Positions 1-6,400 of a stretch of 9,408 nt of DNA are shown here, piece by piece. The DNA lies in contig JAOZRP010000067.1 in assembly GCA_029940125.1 (NCBI GenBank), forward strand, positions 1 through 9,408, given 5' to 3'. Source of the DNA: a bacterium. GTDB taxonomy: Bacteria > Desulfobacterota > Anaeroferrophillalia > Anaeroferrophillales > Anaeroferrophillaceae. The position numbers and the translations under genes were made by a program. Each line of letters begins with the position of its first letter. Position 1 is the stretch's first letter. The notes below the pieces were generated by a model. The model saw only the letters and a list, made by a program, of their open reading frames with translations. It was not told the DNA's origin and ran no database searches.

Positions 1-2
1 AA

Positions 3-47
3 AAGCTGTTAGCTATTCATCATGTATTTGAAATTTTATCCTCCTGA
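3..47 (+). CDS. Possible 3' end of an upstream operon gene (partial)
   Basis: One plus-strand frame is open from the window edge and ends at TGA 45-47, reading KLLAIHHVFEILSS. The other two frames stop at bases 10-12 and 29-31. The stretch looks like an ordinary amphipathic C-terminal helix. The stop lies 15 bases before the ATG of the next gene, in line with the very tight spacing in the rest of the operon. Only 14 codons are visible, so the protein cannot be identified, and the stretch could equally be non-coding leader DNA. Confidence 0.3.
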   Translation, partial: KLLAIHHVFEILSS

Positions 48-48
48 C

Positions 49-65
49 AGTGAGATGATACTATG
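49..65 (+). promoter_or_regulatory. Weak ribosome binding site and fixed start of the first complete gene
   Basis: AGTGAG (49-54) lies 8 bases before ATG 63-65 and is a weak Shine-Dalgarno match. An in-frame TGA at 51-53 rules out any earlier start, and the next in-frame ATG is at codon 9, so ATG 63 is the best start. I see no convincing -35/-10 pair in bases 1-62, which suggests the promoter lies further upstream. Confidence 0.5.
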
Positions 66-902
66 GATATTGACAATGAATCTTTCATGCGAGAAATCCA
101 GGAAAAGTTAAGTGAAATTGTTCGCCCATTTCAACAGGAATTGAATCGCGGCCAACGCCTGGCTGATTTCGTTAAACAGTGCATTCGCTATGCCAGTCGT
201 GATGATTTTCTTCGCCTGGATGAATTGCTCAACACCAAGCTGGCTACAGAAGTGGTTCAGGAAGAGGCTTTGGTGGAGTGTGCCCCTATTCTTGAGCGCT
301 TGCGTGTCAATGCCAGAGAAAAGGTGGAAAAATATCGGCTTGAATTTATTGAAGACCTTACCAGGCTTGGAAATGATGCCGGGCTGACCATTGATATTGA
401 TTTCCCCCGCTTCAGCATCCTCAAAGGTATTGACGGAGAGATTGCTTTCAGTGAGCGCACCACGACTATCAACAAGAAGGTGCTGAAAACCATTGATCCC
501 CGTCGTATTGTTGCCGCCCTGGTACGCTTGAAAAAACTACTTTATGGTCGGCCCTTCAATCCCCAGGAGTACATTGACAGTTTGTACAAAACGTATGCCG
601 GCATCTGTAAAACCGATAATCTTGCTATCGGTCAGCCGGTTCCCATCCAGCGATTTTATCTGGAATATGTCATTTCCCTGCAGAGTAAAACATTTTTTAC
701 CAATATGGATAAAACCAAATTCCGGGGCTACAGTCTGGAGCAGTTCAGCGTGGATCTCTGGCGATATTTTGAGTCCGGTATTGGTGGGACTTCGGAGGGC
801 ATGCTTTTGGATCTGAAGCCCGGACGCAATTTCTCCCTCTGGCTTATTGATAGTGTCGGAGAACGACAGCAAATCAGTTCCATTTCATTCAAAGGGGATT
901 AG
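63..902 (+). CDS. Unrecognised 279-aa operon protein, probable small subunit of the ATPase/helicase system
   Basis: I do not recognise this family. The protein is soluble, with no signal peptide or membrane segment. Residues 7-110 look mainly helical and charged, with a heptad-like stretch around 70-105 that could form a coiled coil. Residues 111-145 look like short beta strands (DIDFPRFSIL, then GEIAFSERTTT). Residues 146-240 are again helical, with a basic run (RLKKLL, 155-160) and many aromatics. The C-terminus (247-276, containing GRNFSLWLID) looks like a small beta unit. I see no P-loop, no cysteine cluster and no known nuclease or methyltransferase motif. The start is bounded by an in-frame stop 10 bases upstream. 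The stop is only 3 bases from the next ATG, so the protein is probably made together with the two ATPases. An adaptor or DNA-binding partner role is inferred from position alone. Confidence 0.85.
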   Translation: MDIDNESFMREIQEKLSEIVRPFQQELNRGQRLADFVKQCIRYASRDDFLRLDELLNTKLATEVVQEEALVECAPILERLRVNAREKVEKYRLEFIEDLTRLGNDAGLTIDIDFPRFSILKGIDGEIAFSERTTTINKKVLKTIDPRRIVAALVRLKKLLYGRPFNPQEYIDSLYKTYAGICKTDNLAIGQPVPIQRFYLEYVISLQSKTFFTNMDKTKFRGYSLEQFSVDLWRYFESGIGGTSEGMLLDLKPGRNFSLWLIDSVGERQQISSISFKGD

Positions 903-905
903 AAG

Positions 906-2198
906 ATGATGACCAGCGAAGAAATTGATGGGTTGAAGCCGTTTCAGGCCCGTTCCGTTATTGAGGCGTTGCGCAAGGGGAGTGTGCCGGCTGACTATGT
1001 TCCTTTTTTTACGGTGGGTCGTGACAACTGGATCAAATTTATTGAGGATGATCTGGAGAATTATATCGCCAAAGGTGGGGCCAAGGTCCGCTTTATTCGT
1101 GGCGATTACGGCGATGGCAAGACCCATTTCATGTCCATTGTGCGTCATCTCGCTTTGCGACAGGGGTTCGCTGTTTCTTTTGTGGTTTTGACCCGGGAGG
1201 TGCCAATCCACAAATTTGAGGCGGTGTATCAAGCCATTGTCCGTCAGTTGCGCGGCAATTTTGAGGGTATTGGTATTCGCAGTCTTTTGAATCAGTGGCT
1301 TGATGGTTTGGGGCAGCAGCAGCCCGCTCCTTCACAAGAGTATATTGCTGATTTGGGGGAAAACCTGCGCAATTTGCCGGGAATGAATGTGAATTTTGCC
1401 AATGCCTTGATATCATTGGCGTATAATCGGTTTTTGCCATTGGCGGAGGGCGAGAATAAGGAGGAGCGGACCACTGACCGGGAGGTTATTTTTCATTGGT
1501 TTGAAGCTGGTAAGGTACCCAAACGGGAGCTGAAGCCCTTTGGCATTTTTGAGTTGGTGAACAAGGCCAATAGCAAACAGATGCTCAATTCCTTGAATGC
1601 TTTTTTGCGTTTTTCGGGGCACAAAGGGCTTGTTTTGCTGTTCGATGAACTGGAGACCGTCATGGCCCAGTCTGCTTCCATTCGCAACGCGGCATATGAA
1701 AATGTCCGGCTGCTGATTGATAATACCGAACAGGCGGAATATTTCCATATCTTTTTTGCCATCATCCCGGATGTTTTACTGTCGGAAAAAGGGTTTAAAT
1801 CCTACGATGCCCTCTGGAGCCGGGTGCGCTCCATCGGCGAACAGAAGCGGCTGAATTATCGTGGCGTGCTGGTTGACCTTCATCAGACACCTTTAAAAGC
1901 TGAAGAACTGGTCAGCCTGGGGCAATGTTTGCGGCACATTCATCAGATTGCTTATCGTTGGGATGCCGCTGCCGAGGTGCCAGATAAAATTCTGCTGGAT
2001 ATTTGTCAAAATCAGAAGAAAATGGGGTTGATGAGTGAAGTCCGACTTTTTGTAAAACAGGTCATCCGGTTGCTGGACATGATTGAGCAAGGTGAAGTTC
2101 CGGCCGGGGATCTGGATCTTAGCGAACATATTATTGCCAGCCAGCAGGAGATGGAGCAGGAGAAGCTGGAACAGCTTCAGCCGAGCTGGGATAAATAG
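906..2198 (+). CDS. BrxC/BrxD-like P-loop ATPase (DUF2791 type), first paralogue
   Basis: A 430-aa AAA+-like ATPase. Residues 13-50 carry the lead-in typical of the BREX ATP-binding family: a helix IEALRKG, then VPFFTVGRD and a helix ending DDLENYIAKG. Walker A is GDYGDGKTH (66-74; K72, T73) and Walker B is LVLLFDELE (242-250; D247, E248). A sensor-like strand HIFFAIIPD follows at 281-289, and RVRS at 306-309 could supply an arginine finger. The C-terminus is a Glu/Gln-rich helix ending PSWDK. The length fits BrxD (roughly 430-450 aa), and the protein is far shorter than the large BrxC/PglY. ATG 906 has AGGGG (893-897) 8 bases upstream; a second ATG follows at once at 909. In type 2 BREX this family sits beside the Lhr-like helicase BrxHI. 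The role here, ATP-driven assembly or control of the large helicase-nuclease, is inferred. I do not assign brxD because no other BREX genes are visible. Confidence 0.88.
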   Translation: MMTSEEIDGLKPFQARSVIEALRKGSVPADYVPFFTVGRDNWIKFIEDDLENYIAKGGAKVRFIRGDYGDGKTHFMSIVRHLALRQGFAVSFVVLTREVPIHKFEAVYQAIVRQLRGNFEGIGIRSLLNQWLDGLGQQQPAPSQEYIADLGENLRNLPGMNVNFANALISLAYNRFLPLAEGENKEERTTDREVIFHWFEAGKVPKRELKPFGIFELVNKANSKQMLNSLNAFLRFSGHKGLVLLFDELETVMAQSASIRNAAYENVRLLIDNTEQAEYFHIFFAIIPDVLLSEKGFKSYDALWSRVRSIGEQKRLNYRGVLVDLHQTPLKAEELVSLGQCLRHIHQIAYRWDAAAEVPDKILLDICQNQKKMGLMSEVRLFVKQVIRLLDMIEQGEVPAGDLDLSEHIIASQQEMEQEKLEQLQPSWDK

Positions 2199-2201
2199 TA
2201 A

Positions 2202-3452
2202 ATGGCAATAGATCAGAACGAGTTCCTTGAATTACTGGAAAGCGCCGATAATTTTACCCTCAGAAGAGCTGTGGAGCGCTTGCGAAGCGGTCTTTTCGAT
2301 CCCTTTGCGGTGCGTTTGTTAACTGCTCACGAGGCACGGTTAAACCAAGCTTTTGACCAGGGTGTTCAGACCTTGGAAGAGGGTGCGTCGTCCCATCTTT
2401 GCCTTTGTGGTTCCTATGGCCAGGGCAAATCCCACAGTCTTGCCTATCTTGCGCAGCGGGCCCTTGATCAGGGTTTTGCTGTCAGTCAGGTAAATCTTGA
2501 TCCCCGGGAAATTCCTTTCCATGACTTTCGTCAGGTGTACCGGGCATTGGTCAGTCAGATTCGTTTTCCGGGCAGTGACGACGTCTCCCTGGTGAAATGG
2601 TGGCAAGAGTGGGTTGAAGCGCAACAAAAAGAGTCGGTCAATGATGACAATGAGCCGTTGGCTGTCATCCCGGAATCGATGCCTCATTTTTTTAAGTCCG
2701 TGTTAACCGCCCTGGTTCAGGAAAATATGACTCTTCCCCCGCGCTGGAAGGGGATGAAAAAGTACGCCACCTACCGGCCCCGGGAGTTTTCCTGGCTGCT
2801 GGCCAAGGCCCTGAACGGTTCCCCCCTGCCGATAAATCGCCTGCGCCATGCCCTGAGATATCGCCAGGTTTCATTTTATAAGGACGCATCGCTGGTTTGC
2901 AGAGGTTGGCAGCCTTATTGTGAAGCGGTTTGCGGCCTGGCGGCCATGTTCCGGAACATGGGTTTAAAAGGTTGGGTACTGCTTTTTGACGAGGGAGAAT
3001 CCATTGCCCAACGGTCGATTATCCAGCGCCGCAAAAGTTATGAGATTCTCCATCGCTTTTTTTCCCCGTCTTCTTCCCATCCCGGCCTCTATCCCATCTT
3101 TGCTTTTACCGATGATTTTTTCCTTCAGGTACGCGCGGAAGACTATGATCGGATCACGGTTCGCGATGAACAGGAAATTCCTTACTTCGCCCTGAACTAT
3201 GGGGAAGCCTGGCGGCAACTGCGCCTCCATCGTCTCCACAATCTTAGCGAGCCTGAATGGATAGATCTCTCCGGAAGGCTTGTTCTCCTGCATGCCAGGG
3301 CCTATGGGTGGAAACCGCCGACAGACGGAATCAAACAACAAATGGCGGCGATGGTGGCAGCCGGTAGTCAGGAAGTCCGTTTGAAAATTAAGGCATTGGT
3401 CAATCAACTGGATCTGCAGCAACAGCTTTCCTGGGATACCCAGGATGTATGA
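2202..3452 (+). CDS. BrxD-like P-loop ATPase (DUF2791 type), second diverged paralogue
   Basis: A 416-aa ATPase clearly related to the preceding gene product. Walker A is GSYGQGKSH (70-78; K76, S77) and Walker B is WVLLFDEGES (258-267; D263, E264). A sensor-like strand PIFAFTDDF follows at 298-306. Right after Walker A, both proteins share a GFAVS strand, an RE-(V/I)-P turn and a VY-x-A-(I/L)-V-x-Q-(I/L)-R helix. The N-terminal VGR element of the first paralogue is not conserved here. The insert between the Walker motifs is highly basic and aromatic around 180-235 and could contact DNA or a partner. The C-terminus (QQQLSWD) echoes that of the first paralogue. The start lies 3 bases after the previous stop with only a weak GGGA upstream, so translation probably depends on coupling. 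The stop overlaps the next start. It is probably an ATPase partner of the first paralogue, perhaps in a mixed ring. Confidence 0.87.
   Translation: MAIDQNEFLELLESADNFTLRRAVERLRSGLFDPFAVRLLTAHEARLNQAFDQGVQTLEEGASSHLCLCGSYGQGKSHSLAYLAQRALDQGFAVSQVNLDPREIPFHDFRQVYRALVSQIRFPGSDDVSLVKWWQEWVEAQQKESVNDDNEPLAVIPESMPHFFKSVLTALVQENMTLPPRWKGMKKYATYRPREFSWLLAKALNGSPLPINRLRHALRYRQVSFYKDASLVCRGWQPYCEAVCGLAAMFRNMGLKGWVLLFDEGESIAQRSIIQRRKSYEILHRFFSPSSSHPGLYPIFAFTDDFFLQVRAEDYDRITVRDEQEIPYFALNYGEAWRQLRLHRLHNLSEPEWIDLSGRLVLLHARAYGWKPPTDGIKQQMAAMVAAGSQEVRLKIKALVNQLDLQQQLSWDTQDV
3449..3452 (+). promoter_or_regulatory. ATGA stop/start overlap coupling the second ATPase to the helicase-nuclease
   Basis: ATG 3449-3451 of the large gene overlaps TGA 3450-3452 of the second ATPase gene. 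AGGA (3442-3445) is only 3 bases from the ATG, too close for good independent initiation. Re-initiation by ribosomes finishing the ATPase is therefore likely and would link the amounts of the two proteins. Confidence 0.7.
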
Positions 3453-6400
3453 ATTCTCCCCTGTTACAGCTTCCCAACACCTTTAGAACCTTTTATGGTG
3501 CTTTCCCCGCTTTGCATCCCATCCAGGAACAGGCCATCAGGCCGGTTTTGGATAATCGTGATCTCATCATTCAGTCCGCCACCGGTTCCGGCAAGACTGA
3601 GGCGGTGCTGGCTCCTTGTCTGGAGCGTATTATCAGCTCGGGATTGACCGAAGCCGCTCTCTATATTGTTCCCACCCGCGCTTTGGCTTTTGATATCCAG
3701 CGGCGGTTTGTTTCCGTGTTGCGCGAACGGCTGGGAATTCATGTTGCCATTCGTACCGGAGATCTCAAGCGCAGCGGTGGTGGCCGCCCGGATATCATGC
3801 TGACTACTCCGGAATCCCTGGATGTGATGCTGGGCAGTGCCAATGTGGATCTGCGTGGATTTCTCCAACGGGTTAGCATGGTTATCATTGATGAAGTCCA
3901 TCCGTTGATTCACCAGTATCGGGGATGGCAGCTTGTCTATCTCCTGCATCGCCTGGAGCGTCGGATCGGCAAGCCGCTGCAGAAAATTGCTCTGTCGGCA
4001 ACCATTGCCGACCCCGCTGTAGTGGGCAGTTTTTTACATCTCCGCCCGGATTTTGTTCTGCTGACTGAAAGTGTCAAGCGCCGTATTCTGCCCCGGTTAT
4101 TACATTTGAAAAATGATGAAAATGAATTGGTTAACCTGCTGGGCGATTTGTTCCGGGAATGGAAGTATCGGAAAATTTTGATTTTTGCCAATAGCCGGGG
4201 GCGCTGTGATAAAATTTTCAGCGTTTTGAATCATCAAGGACCGTTTAAAGGGGCAGCGGAACTGCATTATTCCAATCTTAATGCCAGAGAACGACAGGCG
4301 ATTGAAAAAAGGTTTCGCCGACGTTCATGTTCGGTATGTATTGCCACCAGTACCCTGGAGTTGGGTATTGATGTGGGGGATGTCGACGCGGTGATTCTTT
4401 TTGAACCGCCGGATTCGGTTTCCGCTTTTCTGCAGCGGATTGGCCGGGCGAACCGGCGTCAGGATACCATTCACTTTTGGGGCATTTGCCGGGGTGAACG
4501 GGCGCCACAGCAGCTTTTGCGTTTTCTTGCCCTCTTGCAGTTGGCCCGGGAAGGTCGGGTGGAGTCTCCTCTGCCGAAGCTGTTGCCCAGCGTTTTGAGC
4601 CAGCAGCTTGTTTCCTGTCTCTATGAAAAAAAACGGCTTTCCCTGAAGTCGCTGCAGGGACTTTTTTCCGGGCCGTCCGCCGGGGTCGAGGCTGGGGATC
4701 TCAAGGAGATTTTTAACTCATTGCGGCGGAAGAGATGGCTGAAAAAAACCGGGATTCCCGGTTTGTATACCGGTGGCTGGTTCTATTGGGACGCCCTGGT
4801 TGAACATCGAATCTGGAGCAATTTCCCGGAGAGTGAGCAGGATTACAGCCTTGAAGTGTCGGGTAATCCAGTGGCTGATATTCCTCAGTCTATGGTTAAG
4901 CAATTCGATCCCGGTGACCATGTCCTGCTGGCCGGGCAGCGGTTGCGTATTATTTCGATTGATGAGGGAAAACATAAGCGGGTAGTGGCTGAACCCTCCA
5001 AACGGCCGGAGGGAAAAGAGCTTTCCTGGTGGGGGCTGGGCGGTTATGTTTCCTATGAAGTGGCTCAGGCCATGCGGTTGGTGTTGAAATCAACCAGTGA
5101 TGAGAATCATGATGCCGTCCCGGGACTTTTTTCCCGGACCCGCAAGTTGATCCGGCAGGAATTGGAAAAAGATAAAAGCGTGGTGACGCTGGAAAACGGC
5201 ATTGAAGTGCGGCGCGCGGCCAATGGCTTGTATTGTTATCGGACCTTTATTGGTACGGTTGGTAATCTGGTGCTGGCCTGGAGTGTCAGGGAAGCCTATG
5301 CCGACCTGGGTGAGGATGTACAGGTGGCAGCTGATGAGATTGGTCTGTCATGCTCCCGGTTGATTGATTTTAAGTTGCTCGCCCTTCCTTTGAGCGATGA
5401 TGATCTTGTCTTGTGGGTTGAACGTCATTTTAAGATGCTGCGGGCCATGTTTCCCCTTAATGTTTTTTGCTGCACACTGTCAAAAGAGCTGCTGCTGCGT
5501 GAACTTACCAGTTTTATCCGGGATTCCCGGTTGATTGATTTTTTTCAGCGATGCCACAATAAGTCGTCTGAAATTATTCATGGCGATCCCAAAAATCTTG
5601 ATCCATGGCCCCGGTCGGTGAACAATGAACAACAGTCTTTGCCGAATATTCCCGCCCAGGGTGAACCTTTATTGACCTGGGAGAAAAAACGACGGGTTGG
5701 TCGGGTTGTACCGGCTTGTCATCCCGAGGCCGGCTACCAGGTTCGAGCCCTGACCGGCAGCCTTGTTGGCAGTTATTTTCGTCATCATCAGTGCCGCCGC
5801 TGGCTTTGTTTTCATTTTTTACCACCGGAAGCGCAACCGTTGTGCCGTTATTCGCAGGTGGATGAGAAACTGGCAGCCGGGAGACGGGCCAGGGGACGGG
5901 AATGGGAGGAAAAGGTTTTCTCTTGGTTGAATAATCACTGCCAGGTTTTCAGCCGCATTGCCGCAAAAGACGTACATGGCCGGGAGATGCCGCTCAAAGA
6001 TCGTGCTGTTGAGACCGTCAAGCAGTTGCACATGATGATGGAACGCTCTGCTGTTGCTGCTGATAGCCACGTCTACCTTGTCCAGCCGGTATTGCAGGTT
6101 GATAACCTTTTGTCTCCAGCGGCGACATTTTTTAACCACCGGAACAACCAGAAAATCACCCTGCCTGGTGTGGGAATTCCTTCCCTTATCCGGAGAGCTG
6201 CGGGGGAGGAAAATCTCCTGGAAGTGGGGGATGTTAAAAGCAGTCGGCAGCCCCGTTATGACCAGAAGTGGCAGGTGGCCTTTTATGCTTTCCTGCTGCA
6301 AAAATTGGTGCGATGCAAGCCGCAATTTTCTCAACTGAAAGTGGCGGACAAGGGTTTTTTATTGCTGCCGCCATCCGGTTGTGATCAGCCGCCTGAAAGC

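Noticed and set aside
28..62. TTGAAA (28-33) with GATACT (57-62) as a promoter
   Set aside because: The spacing is 23 bases, far from the usual 17, and the -10-like element runs directly into the start codon.
5906..5930. GGAGG-like internal ribosome site that could give a separate nuclease-helicase product
   Set aside because: No in-frame ATG or GTG lies at a suitable distance. The nearest in-frame candidate is a TTG too far downstream, in the middle of the nuclease helix.
5819..6334. 171-codon minus-strand open frame
   Set aside because: It lies antisense to the nuclease core, whose motifs are conserved in the plus frame, so it is a shadow frame. The same applies to a 171-codon minus frame at 7979-8494 opposite SF1 motifs I-III, and to a 161-codon one at 3464-3949 opposite the SF2 motifs.
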